A stretch of 25,178 nucleotides of DNA from an uncultured Oscillibacter sp. (GTDB lineage: Bacteria > Bacillota > Clostridia > Oscillospirales > Oscillospiraceae), in the NCBI GenBank assembly GCA_900542115.1, contig UQMC01000011.1:1-25178 (forward strand), read 5' to 3'. This document shows positions 8,985-16,165 of the stretch, in pieces. Within the stretch, counting starts at the first letter, position 1. Every line of letters begins with the position of its first letter. Position numbers and translations under genes: made by a program. The notes beneath the pieces were generated by a model that made no database searches, was not told the DNA's origin, and saw nothing but the letters and a program-made list of their open reading frames with translations.

Positions 8985-10016
8985 TTAACCGCCGATATTG
9001 GCCATCTCCTCAAAAACAGGGGTCAGGCTCTCAGCCCAGGAAACAGCGCGCTCCTTGGCAGCAGGGCCATCCACATAGGCCACGGTGAAGCCCAGATTGG
9101 CCATAGCCTCCTGGAACTCGGGCATCTCGCAGACCTCAGCCATCTTCTCGGAGATGTAGCTCAGGACAGCAGCGTCGGTGCCGGCAGGAGCAAAGAAGCC
9201 GCGGGGCTTGCCATAGGTCACATTGAAGCCGTTCTCAACAGTGGTGGGCAGATCGGGATATGCATCGATACGGGAGTCATTGCAGATCATCAGGGGCACG
9301 TTGGTGCCGGCAGCGATGTAGGAGGAGGTGTCGGCCAGAGAGTTGACCTCCAGCTGAATGTGGCCGCCCTGCAGGGCAGTCTCGCTGGCAGCGCCGCCAT
9401 CGTAAGGCACAATGGTGACCTTATCGTAGATGCCCATAGCCTTCAGCAGTTCCATGGTGGTGCCGTAGTTGACGTTGTTGGAGCCGGTGCAGCCCACGGT
9501 CACGGTGCCGGGGTTGGCGTTGACGTAGTCAATGACCTCCTGAGCGGTGGTCCAACCGGTGTCGGGGCTGGTGCACAGCAGGTTGTAGTCGGTCACAACG
9601 TCGCAGATGTACTCCAGATTCTCATACAGGGGCTCGGTAGCCTGACCGCTCATGGAGTAGGAGATCAGGTCCATCTCGTTGTGGGTCATGATGGTGTAAC
9701 CATCGTTCTTGCTGTTGTAGCCCTGCAGAGCGCCGATGTAGCCGGAAGCACCATCCACGTTGATGGCAACGGTGGTAGCGCCCAGATCCAGATACTGCAT
9801 CATGCCGCGGACGAGGTTATCGGAGCCGCCGCCGGGAGCGTAGGGGATGATGATCTGGATATCCTTCTTGGGATAGTCCAACTGCGTGGTCTCAGCCGCA
9901 TTGCTGTCGGTATTGGTGTTGTTGGCGTCGGAGCTGTTGGAATTGGAGCTGCCGCAGCCGGTCAGGGTGCCCATCAGCATCAAAGCTGCAAGAGCAAGGG
10001 ACATAGCCTTTTTCAT
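8985..10016 (-). CDS. tctC: Tripartite tricarboxylate transporter, solute-binding lipoprotein TctC
   Basis: This 343-residue extracytoplasmic binding protein captures the substrate for the TctAB permease. It has a lipoprotein signal peptide with lipobox LTGC and Cys21 as the lipidated residue, followed by a Ser/Asn-rich linker and the mature fold starting DYPKKDIQIIIPYAPGGGSD, which is a typical TctC beginning. The start at 10016 is preferred over an ATG two codons upstream because AGGAG is then 9 bases away. The lipid anchor agrees with a Gram-positive host. The gene lies between tctB and tctA. Unlike many proteobacterial tct loci with dozens of orphan tctC genes, here the three parts are together. 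Confidence 0.95.
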   Translation of the reverse strand: MKKAMSLALAALMLMGTLTGCGSSNSNSSDANNTNTDSNAAETTQLDYPKKDIQIIIPYAPGGGSDNLVRGMMQYLDLGATTVAINVDGASGYIGALQGYNSKNDGYTIMTHNEMDLISYSMSGQATEPLYENLEYICDVVTDYNLLCTSPDTGWTTAQEVIDYVNANPGTVTVGCTGSNNVNYGTTMELLKAMGIYDKVTIVPYDGGAASETALQGGHIQLEVNSLADTSSYIAAGTNVPLMICNDSRIDAYPDLPTTVENGFNVTYGKPRGFFAPAGTDAAVLSYISEKMAEVCEMPEFQEAMANLGFTVAYVDGPAAKERAVSWAESLTPVFEEMANIGG

Positions 10017-10072
10017 GTACATTTTCTCCTTTTTATAATATTGAGTTTACGATCTATTGTTCCAAATCCCAA

Positions 10073-10579
10073 TCAGGGAAGGACACACTTCAGAACCTGC
10101 GTGAACAGCAGCCACAGGCAGACGGTCAGTGCCACGGAGTAGATCACGATGCTGAGGACCTGCTTTTTCGGCAGCTTGCCCTTGAGCTCCTCGTTGCCCT
10201 GATTTTCCTTCAAAGCGAACGTGCCGCACAGGACGATGTTCAGAACCAGCGTGCAGGGGAAAAACGTCAGAACCGGCAGCAGCAGGGCGTACAGTACCAG
10301 TGCCACGGCGGTAATAACAATCTCCTTAGAAATGGGAATGTGCAGCCCGGTATGCTCACCAACACCCTTGAAGTTGATAGCATAGATCAGCTGAAGGACG
10401 GAAAGGCCCAGCAGGATACCGGCCAGCAGGGTGATGTAGGAGCTTGCCTGCGCCCAGAAGCCACCCAGTCCGTTCTCCACACCCGTGATGATCTTGTCGC
10501 TGCTGAGCAGGAAGATGGACACACCGGCCATCAAAATTGCCAGAAGCAGATCATTGGTGCTGCGGATTACTTTTTTCAT
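10073..10579 (-). CDS. tctB: Tripartite tricarboxylate transporter, small permease TctB
   Basis: This small membrane subunit of 168 residues has four predicted helices (about 10-27, 45-66, 86-108 and 143-165). The size, topology and position before tctC/tctA match the poorly conserved TctB family. The ATG at 10579 follows AAAGGAG at a rather long 12-base spacing. It is the first structural gene after the LacI-type regulator, 102 bases downstream of that gene's stop codon. Confidence 0.9.
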   Translation of the reverse strand: MKKVIRSTNDLLLAILMAGVSIFLLSSDKIITGVENGLGGFWAQASSYITLLAGILLGLSVLQLIYAINFKGVGEHTGLHIPISKEIVITAVALVLYALLLPVLTFFPCTLVLNIVLCGTFALKENQGNEELKGKLPKKQVLSIVIYSVALTVCLWLLFTQVLKCVLP

Positions 10580-10652
10580 AAATTCTTTTTTCTCCTTTCA
10601 ACTGCATTCGTCATGCGTAGGTCTCAAAAGCAATTTTATTCAATTCGCACCG

Positions 10653-10664
10653 CGCCCGCGGGCG
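10653..10664. promoter_or_regulatory. GC-rich palindrome between the LacI-type gene and tctB
   Basis: A 12-bp perfect palindrome (CGCCCGCGGGCG) sits about 75 bases upstream of tctB. There is no T-run after it, so it is not a classical terminator. It could be an operator, but it differs from the dyad upstream of the regulator gene. No convincing promoter was found beside it. Confidence 0.25.
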
Positions 10665-10681
10665 GATCTTACCGGAAAGTC

Positions 10682-11695
10682 TCAGCAATTATAGGGGCAC
10701 CTTATCAAAATACCGGTATCATACAGCTCCGTTTCCACCGGCTTATCCTGAAAGACCGCGTCCGTCAATAGCTGAACAGAGCGATAACCCTGTGCATATG
10801 GCCCCTGATCGATTAAAAACTGAACGGTCCCCTTTTCCAAAAACCTCGTGTTGGACTCCGTCAGGTCATAGCCCACAACCTTGACCTTCCCAGTCAGGTC
10901 CGTGTCCTCTACCGCCTGCGCGGCGCCGCTGAGTCCCGCACCGCTGACGAATACTCCCGTCAGGTCTGGAAGCTCCCGGAGCTTGTCCCGTGTCAGCCGG
11001 TAGGCCAGCTCATGGCTGCCCTTGCCGTACATCACATCGGAGACCTCCATGCAATCGCGGAGCCGGTCCGCAAACCCCCGGATACGGTCCTCGCTGGAGT
11101 AATGCAGCCAATCCACGCCGACGATGAGGATTCTGCCTCCGGCCGGTGCGATTTGCCGCATGAGATAAGCGGCGCAGGCGCCGCTGCGGTAGGAGTCCTG
11201 CCCCACAAAGCAGCTTCGCAGGTTCTTTGGAACATCCTGATTGTAGGCTACAATGGGGATATGATTTTCCGGCAGGGACCGCAGAATATCATAAGCTGCC
11301 TCGGAGCCGTTTCCCCGGAGGGCAAGGCCCTGTATGTCGCTGCTCAGCAGCCGCTCCAGCGCCGCAAGGTAGCCTCGGTCATCATCCGGCGGCGCGATCT
11401 CCGTCACGATCTCAATTCCGTGCTGCCGTGCGTAGACAATGCCGTCCTCAATGCCCGATGCGATCTGCTGCTGGAAGTCCGGCTCACGGAACGCCACCAG
11501 AATGCCGATCTTGTTTTTCCTGCGGGAGAGGTAAAAGGCCCGTCCCAGCGCATTCGGCTGGAAGTCCATCTCCTCCATCACCGCCCGGACCCGCTCTGCG
11601 GTTTCCGGCTTCACCTGTCCGCGGTCATGCAGGACACGGTCCACCGTTCCCCGGGATACGCCGGCCTTTTTCGCTATGATCTCGATCGTTGTCAC
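10682..11695 (-). CDS. LacI-family transcriptional regulator
   Basis: This 337-residue regulator has an N-terminal LacI helix-turn-helix (IIAKKAGVSRGTVDRVLHDRG, residues about 6-26), a hinge with FQPNALGRAF, and a type 1 periplasmic-binding-protein effector domain from about residue 60. The start is GTG at 11695, with GGGAGGA 6 bases upstream. The gene directly precedes tctBCA on the same strand, so it very probably controls transporter expression in response to the imported acid or a breakdown product. A consensus-like promoter and a dyad upstream suggest self-regulation. The effector cannot be named. Confidence 0.93.
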   Translation of the reverse strand: MTTIEIIAKKAGVSRGTVDRVLHDRGQVKPETAERVRAVMEEMDFQPNALGRAFYLSRRKNKIGILVAFREPDFQQQIASGIEDGIVYARQHGIEIVTEIAPPDDDRGYLAALERLLSSDIQGLALRGNGSEAAYDILRSLPENHIPIVAYNQDVPKNLRSCFVGQDSYRSGACAAYLMRQIAPAGGRILIVGVDWLHYSSEDRIRGFADRLRDCMEVSDVMYGKGSHELAYRLTRDKLRELPDLTGVFVSGAGLSGAAQAVEDTDLTGKVKVVGYDLTESNTRFLEKGTVQFLIDQGPYAQGYRSVQLLTDAVFQDKPVETELYDTGILIRCPYNC

Positions 11696-11765
11696 ACGGC
11701 ATCCTCCCGGTCTTTCTATTTACGCAGCATTCTGCAAGAGGTGCCGTCAAACTGCGGATTTTCAT

Positions 11766-11785
11766 TTTCGTGCACGAGCACGAAA
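11766..11785. promoter_or_regulatory. Candidate operator dyad in the leader of the LacI-type gene
   Basis: Perfect 8-bp arms TTTCGTGC/GCACGAAA surround a 4-base centre. The left arm is also part of a 10-bp palindrome, TCGTGCACGA. It lies about 70 bases upstream of the regulator's GTG and about 75 bases downstream of its predicted transcription start, a position where a bound repressor could block elongation. Confidence 0.4.
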
Positions 11786-11867
11786 TAATGGAAAAGAAAA
11801 AAGCGAACATAACGCTTCATCGCTAGGATACGCAAACAAGCGGGGTGCTCAGCTTTTTTACAGGTTG

Positions 11868-11896
11868 ATTATAGTTATTTTTTTAGCAAATTGCAA
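11868..11896 (-). promoter_or_regulatory. Promoter of the LacI-type regulator gene
   Basis: On the minus strand TTGCAA (11891-11896) and a perfect TATAAT (11868-11873) are separated by exactly 17 bases, in an AT-rich stretch. The predicted transcript start is near 11860, leaving a leader of about 165 bases before the GTG. Confidence 0.65.
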
Positions 11897-12087
11897 TTAT
11901 AAATTCTGACAGAAAAGCACTGCGGCATTTGTCGAATTTCCCCAAAGAACAGGCTATTTTCAGTGATATAGTCACATATCGGAATTTATTCGCCGAAATA
12001 TTCCCTTTTTTCGGCCCGATTGCCCTTTTAAGGAAGGTCGGCTAAACGTACCTGCTGGTCACTACAGTGCCTTTTCGCCCTTCTGAC
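11897..12087. other. Non-coding stretch upstream of the LacI promoter
   Basis: This part of the 450-base gap between hbd and the LacI-type gene has no credible open frame with a ribosome binding site, no tRNA-like structure and no strong repeat. It is AT-rich near 11,900-12,030. The gap as a whole holds the hbd terminator on one side and the lacI-type promoter and dyad on the other. Confidence 0.5.
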
Positions 12088-12125
12088 AAAAACCGGGAGG
12101 ACAGGCGTACCGCCTGCCCTCCCGG
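12088..12125 (-). terminator. Intrinsic terminator after hbd
   Basis: GC-rich arms at 12111-12125 and 12093-12107 (15 positions, one mismatch, 3-base loop) are followed on the minus strand by five T (12088-12092). It lies about 22 bases past the hbd stop codon, so hbd is transcribed alone. Confidence 0.9.
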
Positions 12126-12147
12126 CAAAGCTCATAAAACGATGTAC

Positions 12148-12984
12148 TTACTTGCTGTAATCGTAGAAGCCCTTGCCGGACTTCTTGCCCAGCAGGCCTC
12201 CGCGAACCATCTTCTTCAGCAGCAGAGCGGCGCGGTACTTGGGATCGCCGGTCTCGGTATAGAGGGTGTCCATGATGGCAAGGCACACATCCAGACCGAT
12301 GAAATCGCCCAGAGCCAAGGGGCCCATGGGATGGTTGGCGCCCAACTGCATAGCCTTATCGATGTCCTCCACAGAAGCAACACCGGTCTCCACCAGACCA
12401 ATAGCCTCATTGATCATGGGGATGAGAATCTTGTTGACAACAAAACCGGGAGCCTCAGCAACCTCAACGGGGTCCTTGCCGATCTCCTGAGACAGCTTAT
12501 AGACAAAGTCGAAGGTCTCCTGCGTGGTATTGGCGCCGCGGATGATCTCCACCAGCTTCATGCTGGGAACGGGATTGAAGAAATGCATACCGATGACGGG
12601 GTGGCTCAGGCCGTGGCCCATCTCGGTGATGGACAGAGAGGAGGTGTTGGAGGCGAAAACGGTCTCGGGCTTGCAGAGCGTATCCAGCTCGTTCAGCAGT
12701 TCCTTCTTAGTCGCCATATCCTCCTTCACGCACTCGATCACGAGGTCGGCGTCAGCGCAGGCGGACTTCTCCTCAATCAGAATGTTGGCCAGCAGAGCGT
12801 CCACAGCCTCCTGAGTCATCTTGCCCTTGGCAACGCGCTTGGCAAGAGAGGCGGCCAGCTTATCCTTATGCTTCTGGGCGGAAGCCACAGAGCTTGCATA
12901 CATCAAAGCGGTATGGCCCTTCGCAGCGAAAACCTGAGCAATGCCGCTGCCCATGGTACCGGCGCCGAAAATCGCAACTTTCAT
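12148..12984 (-). CDS. hbd: 3-hydroxybutyryl-CoA dehydrogenase
   Basis: This cytosolic enzyme reduces acetoacetyl-CoA to 3-hydroxybutyryl-CoA with NAD(P)H in butyrate formation, or runs in reverse. The 278-residue length is typical. The Rossmann motif GAGTMG is at residues 7-12, followed by the SNTSSL serine stretch. The catalytic histidine is in GMHFFNP near residue 137, and PGFVVNKI leads into the C-terminal dimer domain. The ATG at 12984 was chosen because AGGAGG lies 8 bases upstream and the Rossmann strand starts at once; an ATG eight codons earlier would put the ribosome binding site inside the gene. Unlike classical butyrate clusters, no thiolase, crotonase, bcd or etf genes flank it; it stands alone with its own promoter and terminator. 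Confidence 0.95.
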   Translation of the reverse strand: MKVAIFGAGTMGSGIAQVFAAKGHTALMYASSVASAQKHKDKLAASLAKRVAKGKMTQEAVDALLANILIEEKSACADADLVIECVKEDMATKKELLNELDTLCKPETVFASNTSSLSITEMGHGLSHPVIGMHFFNPVPSMKLVEIIRGANTTQETFDFVYKLSQEIGKDPVEVAEAPGFVVNKILIPMINEAIGLVETGVASVEDIDKAMQLGANHPMGPLALGDFIGLDVCLAIMDTLYTETGDPKYRAALLLKKMVRGGLLGKKSGKGFYDYSK

Positions 12985-13069
12985 TTTAGGTTCCTCCTGT
13001 AATTTCAAAATTAAATGGAACGGGTCACCGGGCCGAACGCCCCGGCGGATGTCACTTCATCTGACTGCT

Positions 13070-13098
13070 ATTATATGGTCAAACCTGTGATTTCGCAA
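13070..13098 (-). promoter_or_regulatory. hbd promoter
   Basis: On the minus strand TTGCGA (13093-13098) and TATAAT (13070-13075) are 17 bases apart. Transcription would start near 13063, giving a leader of about 80 bases that includes a GC-rich hairpin around 13028-13046. Confidence 0.65.
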
Positions 13099-13147
13099 GG
13101 GTTCTTTTGCATATTTCACAATTTTCTGCACTTCACACAAAGGCATC

Positions 13148-13195
13148 GTTAATTTTTTTACAAATCCGTTAAATAATTAACGTTAATTCATTAAC
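13148..13195. promoter_or_regulatory. Tandem Rex-like operator dyads between hbd and trmB
   Basis: Two adjacent copies of GTTAA-N4-TTAAC occupy 13168-13181 and 13182-13195, and a weaker third (GTTAA-N4-TTTAC) lies at 13148-13161. The core equals that of the redox repressor Rex (TTGTTAA-N4-TTAACAA), though the outer bases match poorly. Rex senses NADH/NAD+ and often controls hbd-type fermentation genes. The dyads are about 50 bases upstream of the hbd -35 box and 12 bases upstream of the trmB -35 box. Confidence 0.5.
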
Positions 13196-13207
13196 ATTCT
13201 GCTCCCG

Positions 13208-13236
13208 TTTACAGCTTTCGGTTTTTATGCTATAAT
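13208..13236 (+). promoter_or_regulatory. trmB promoter
   Basis: TTTACA (13208-13213) and a perfect TATAAT (13231-13236) are separated by 17 bases, with transcription expected near 13243, about 30 bases before the start codon. Confidence 0.75.
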
Positions 13237-13274
13237 TCTTTCACTGAAAATTTGACTGCCGGAGGCCCTTTGAT

Positions 13275-13970
13275 ATGAGAATGCGAAAGAAAAAAAACCT
13301 GATTCCCCGCATGGAGCGCTGTGCCGCCCAGTTGATTCGGGACCCCTATGACCGCCGGGGCCATTGGCGGGAGCTGATGCCCCAAGCCCGGGAGCTGCGG
13401 CTGGAGCTGGGCTGCGGCAAGGGCCGCTTCACGCTGGGGACCGCGCAGGCAGAGCCGGATGTGCTGTTCATCGCTGTGGAGCTGGTGCCGGACGCCATGG
13501 TGGTGGCCATGGAGCGGTGCGTCAACGCCGGACTGACCAACGTGTTTTTTGTGGACGCCAACGCCGATCAGCTTCCCCAGTTCTTCGCTCCCGGCGAGGT
13601 AGACCGCATCTATTTGAACTTCTCCGACCCGTGGCCCAGCAATCGCCACGCCAAGCGCCGCCTGACCCACGGCAACTTCCTGAAGTTGTACCGTCAGGTA
13701 TTGAAAATGGGCGGGCAAATCCACTTCAAAACCGACAACCAGCCCTTATTTGAGTTTTCCGTGGAGGAATTGCCAAAATTCGGCTTCGAGCTTTCCGAGG
13801 TCACCCGTAATCTCCACGAAAACGGCCCGGTGGGAGTCATGACGGACTACGAGGCCAAATTCTACGAGCAGGGCCAGCCCATCAACCGCTGTGTCGGCAC
13901 TATGGTAGACTGGGAAGAACCAGAAGTTCCGGAAGGAGCAGAACCCGCCGAGGAAGCATCTGCGGAATAA
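13275..13970 (+). CDS. trmB: tRNA (guanine-N7)-methyltransferase
   Basis: TrmB uses S-adenosylmethionine to methylate guanine-46 in the variable loop of tRNAs. The 231-residue protein has the SAM-binding motif ELGCGKG at residues 44-50, the family signature NFSDPWP at 115-121 followed by a basic KRRLTH stretch, and a TDYE motif in the C-terminal part that helps bind substrate. An acidic tail (EEPEVPEGAEPAEE) extends past the usual end. The start at 13275 has GGAGG 9 bases upstream; a second ATG two codons later is possible. The gene has its own promoter and terminator. Confidence 0.95.
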   Translation: MRMRKKKNLIPRMERCAAQLIRDPYDRRGHWRELMPQARELRLELGCGKGRFTLGTAQAEPDVLFIAVELVPDAMVVAMERCVNAGLTNVFFVDANADQLPQFFAPGEVDRIYLNFSDPWPSNRHAKRRLTHGNFLKLYRQVLKMGGQIHFKTDNQPLFEFSVEELPKFGFELSEVTRNLHENGPVGVMTDYEAKFYEQGQPINRCVGTMVDWEEPEVPEGAEPAEEASAE

Positions 13971-13978
13971 GAATGGAA

Positions 13979-14004
13979 GGACGCGCCGATGGGCGCGTCC
14001 TTTT
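13979..14004 (+). terminator. Terminator of trmB
   Basis: Arms GGACGCGCC (13979-13987) and GGCGCGTCC (13992-14000) with a 4-base loop are followed by TTTT. It lies 8 bases after the trmB stop codon. Confidence 0.85.
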
Positions 14005-14049
14005 GCTGTTTTCTGTAAAGACAGCCCTCTCCTCTATTTTTCAACACGC

Positions 14050-14082
14050 AAAAAACCTCTTCGGTTTCCCGAAGAGGTTTTT
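14050..14082 (-). terminator. Terminator of the infC-rpmI-rplT operon (bidirectional)
   Basis: A 13-bp stem (14051-14063 with 14070-14082) is followed by T-runs on both strands. It lies about 19 bases after the rplT stop codon and also serves as a second stop for trmB transcripts from the other side. Confidence 0.88.
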
Positions 14083-14100
14083 GTTTGAAGGACTGTGTAA

Positions 14101-14451
14101 TCAAGCCTTCTTGGCGATCTCGATCAGCTGAGTGAATGCAGCGGGGTTGGAGATAGCCATCTCAGAGAGCATCTTACGGTTGATCTCGATACCGGCAACC
14201 TTCAGGCCGTGCATGAAGCTGGAGTAGTTCATGCCGTTCATCTTGCAGGCAGCGGAAATACGGGTGATCCACAGGCTGCGGAAGTCACGCTTCTTCAGCT
14301 TACGGCCGGTGTAAGCATAGGTCAGGGACTTCATAACAGCCTGATTGGCCATCTTGAAGTGCTTGGACTTGGAACCCCAATAGCCCTTCGCCAGCTTCAG
14401 AACTTTATTTCTTCTTTTGCGCGTCATCATCGCGCCCTTAACTCTTGCCAT
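14101..14451 (-). CDS. rplT: Large ribosomal subunit protein bL20
   Basis: This 23S rRNA-binding assembly protein of the 50S subunit is 116 residues, the usual length. The basic N-terminal tail has the motif [20 protein letters not shown], followed by [11 protein letters not shown] and [26 protein letters not shown] lies 9 bases before the ATG. It is the last gene of the conserved infC-rpmI-rplT operon. In Firmicutes L20 binds the infC leader and represses the operon. Confidence 0.98.
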   Translation of the reverse strand: MARVKGAMMTRKRRNKVLKLAKGYWGSKSKHFKMANQAVMKSLTYAYTGRKLKKRDFRSLWITRISAACKMNGMNYSSFMHGLKVAGIEINRKMLSEMAISNPAAFTQLIEIAKKA

Positions 14452-14485
14452 CTGTTGTAGCCTCCTATTTCAAACGTCTCGTTAC

Positions 14486-14683
14486 TTACTTGTAAGGAAT
14501 CATCTTGCGGACTGCGTCCATATTGGTCGCATCGGCATAACCGCCGGCCCGCAGGCGACGAGTGCGCTTGGTGTCCTTCTTCGTGAGGATGTGGCTCTTG
14601 AAAGCCTTGGCGCGCTTGACCTTGCCGGTCTTGGTGAGATTGAAGCGCTTCTTGGCGCCACTGTGAGTTTTCAGCTTCGGCAT
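14486..14683 (-). CDS. rpmI: Large ribosomal subunit protein bL35
   Basis: This small basic 50S protein of 65 residues has the conserved start [14 protein letters not shown] and end [11 protein letters not shown]. It sits 35 bases after infC and 34 before rplT, in the universal order. GGAGC precedes the ATG. Confidence 0.98.
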   Translation of the reverse strand: MPKLKTHSGAKKRFNLTKTGKVKRAKAFKSHILTKKDTKRTRRLRAGGYADATNMDAVRKMIPYK

Positions 14684-14718
14684 TGTGGTTGCTCCTTCCG
14701 TGTATTGAATATTACGAT

Positions 14719-15237
14719 TTACTTGCCAGTCTTGGGGGAAAGGAAAATGGACATCATGCGGCCCTCCAGCTTGGGGGTCTTATCCAGAACGGCCACCTCG
14801 GCGCACTGCTCAGCAAACTGGTTCAGCAGATCCCGGCCGATGTCCGTGTGTGCCATCTCACGGCCGCGGAAGCGGACAGAGACCTTCACGCGGTTTCCAT
14901 CGGCAATGAACTTCTGGGCGTTCTTGAGCTTCGTGTTGAAGTCTCCCACATCAATGCCCGGGGACATCCGAATCTCCTTGATCTCCACCACGTGCTGATT
15001 TTTGCGGGCTTCCTTTTCCTTCTTGCTCTGCTCAAAGCGGAACTTGCCGTAATTCATGAGCTTGCAGACAGGGGGCACAGCCTGCGGAGAGATTTTCACA
15101 AGGTCCAATCCCTGCTCATCCGCGATCTTCAGAGCCTCCTGAGAGCTCATGATGCCCAACTGCTGGCCCTCGGCGCCGATGAGGCGGATCTCCTTGTCGA
15201 GAATGTCCTCATTCAGTTCATGCACTTGCTTAGCTAT
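14719..15237 (-). CDS. infC: Translation initiation factor IF-3, with an ATA start codon
   Basis: IF-3 binds the 30S subunit and rejects non-standard start codons and wrong initiator tRNAs. The 172-residue product has the N-terminal domain ([17 protein letters not shown], then [22 protein letters not shown]), a lysine-rich linker and the C-terminal domain ([21 protein letters not shown]). The only start with a good ribosome binding site is ATA at 15235-15237, with AGGAGGT 9 bases upstream. The next possible in-frame start, a GTG, lies before that site. A non-AUG start on infC is a known device by which IF-3 limits its own synthesis. The frame stays open far upstream, but that part is non-homologous leader. 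Confidence 0.95.
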   Translation of the reverse strand: MAKQVHELNEDILDKEIRLIGAEGQQLGIMSSQEALKIADEQGLDLVKISPQAVPPVCKLMNYGKFRFEQSKKEKEARKNQHVVEIKEIRMSPGIDVGDFNTKLKNAQKFIADGNRVKVSVRFRGREMAHTDIGRDLLNQFAEQCAEVAVLDKTPKLEGRMMSIFLSPKTGK

Positions 15238-15393
15238 GGTCGAAGCACCTCCTTCTAAAATCACAAAACGCGGACACCGCTTCGGCATCCGCGTGACAGC
15301 AAACTGCCCCTTGGCAGTCTGATAACAACACTGTTGACCTCTTTGCGCTTTTGCTGGAGGTGAGGCGGATGCATTCAGCCTTCTTTGTTTTGC
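15238..15393 (-). ncRNA. Structured 5' leader of infC (L20-leader type)
   Basis: The roughly 155-base leader between the promoter and the ATA codon holds at least two hairpins: ACTGCC/GGCAGT (arms 15313-15318 and 15303-15308) and a strong stem with outer arms 15288-15293 and 15269-15274. The second is followed on the minus strand by TTTTGTGATTTT just before the ribosome binding site, which resembles an attenuator. Firmicute infC operons usually carry an L20-binding leader here. Assignment to that family is by position and structure only. Confidence 0.6.
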
Positions 15394-15399
15394 GTAGAT

Positions 15400-15428
15400 A
15401 GTATACCAGAGCCGCACGGCAGTGTCAA
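15400..15428 (-). promoter_or_regulatory. Promoter of infC-rpmI-rplT
   Basis: On the minus strand a perfect TTGACA (15423-15428) and TATACT (15400-15405) are separated by 17 bases. This near-consensus promoter suits a ribosomal operon. Confidence 0.85.
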
Positions 15429-15522
15429 TAGAAAATTTAAGATTTTTGTGTCCGCTGCACATATTTTCCGTTCCGGCGGCAACACTATCCCTGTACGCAG
15501 ACCGGGAAAGGAGGTACCTTCC

Positions 15523-15609
15523 ATGCAGGAGAAAAACCGCGAGAGCAATCAGAAGAATGCTCAGAAGGAGCCCAGTGAGCAGAAGAACCAAAAAAACGAC
15601 CGCAAGTGA
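15523..15609 (+). CDS. 28-residue highly charged hydrophilic peptide, unknown function
   Basis: This mini-gene is well framed: AAAGGAGGT lies 7 bases before the ATG, and a 12-bp GC-rich terminator starts 6 bases after the stop. The product is almost only Lys, Asn, Gln, Glu, Ser, Arg and Asp (for example NAQKEPSEQKNQKNDRK) with no hydrophobic segment, so it is probably disordered and cytosolic. It is divergent from the infC operon. I do not recognise a family. Expression is suggested by the signals, not by homology. No clear promoter was found between it and the infC promoter. Confidence 0.6.
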   Translation: MQEKNRESNQKNAQKEPSEQKNQKNDRK

Positions 15610-15615
15610 CCGCAG

Positions 15616-15646
15616 CGCCGGCCCGGAATACTCCGGGCCGGCGTTT
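15616..15646 (+). terminator. Terminator of the 28-codon gene
   Basis: A perfect 12-bp GC-rich stem (15616-15627 with 15632-15643) with loop ATAC is followed by TTTCT. It lies between the mini-gene and the convergent TetR-type gene. Confidence 0.75.
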
Positions 15647-16165
15647 CTATGTGGCTTCCCCGGTGTGCGTATACCGCAAAATCATCTCTATGATATCGTC
15701 CACCGGCTCCCGGCAGTCCTGCTCCAGCCACAGCTCTACAATTGCCAAAATTCCGTGCAGATAAAACTGTATCATGTAGGGCCGCTCCCGCTCCGGGATG
15801 CCAAGCCGCGCCATATACGGCGAAAACACCTCCTGAAACAGAAAGCGGAACTGCTCCTCGGAGCGCAGCACGGCGGACTGCCGCAGAGCGGTCCGAAACA
15901 GCCGCCGGTACTCCTTTACATAGGTCAGGTACGGCTCCAGATAAGCGGGTGAAAGGAAATGCGCCTTCGCCGTATCCTCATGCTTCGGCGGAAAGCACTC
16001 GTAAAACTGCCGGTTCATATAGGCGATGCTTTCCTCCAGCAGCTCCGTCATATTTTGATAATGGAGATAAAAGGTGGAACGGTTGACCGCCGCCGCACAC
16101 AGCTCCCGAATCGTGATATAGGCAAACTCCTTCTTTTCCAGCAGAGCCAGCAGCGCCTCGTCCAT
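15647..16165 (-). CDS. TetR/AcrR-family regulator, N-terminus apparently incomplete
   Basis: The 172-residue protein has a TetR-type DNA-binding head (ITIRELC...NRSTFYLHYQNMTELLEE, about residues 18-45) and an all-helical ligand/dimer domain. Two things are odd. The first in-frame ATG falls inside what looks like helix 1, and the homologous-looking frame (DTAVR) continues upstream to the TAA of the preceding gene, 18 bases away, with no good ribosome binding site. The turn reads CAAAVNRSTF where relatives usually have a glycine (AGVNRSTF), so one codon seems lost. It may be translated by coupling to the upstream gene, or may be decaying. The target is unknown. Confidence 0.7.
   Translation of the reverse strand: MDEALLALLEKKEFAYITIRELCAAAVNRSTFYLHYQNMTELLEESIAYMNRQFYECFPPKHEDTAKAHFLSPAYLEPYLTYVKEYRRLFRTALRQSAVLRSEEQFRFLFQEVFSPYMARLGIPERERPYMIQFYLHGILAIVELWLEQDCREPVDDIIEMILRYTHTGEAT

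Noticed and set aside
11801..11817. Small hairpin (AAGCG/CGCTT) with a T-run in the LacI-type leader, possible attenuator
   Set aside because: Only five base pairs with a 7-base loop; too weak to call.
15385..15522. Upstream extension of the 28-codon gene to 75 codons
   Set aside because: It would start inside the infC promoter and place the strong ribosome binding site inside the gene.
14719..15591. A longer infC product starting with a hydrophobic N-terminus
   Set aside because: The extension crosses the promoter and structured leader and is antisense to the mini-gene; IF-3 homology begins at the ATA behind the ribosome binding site.
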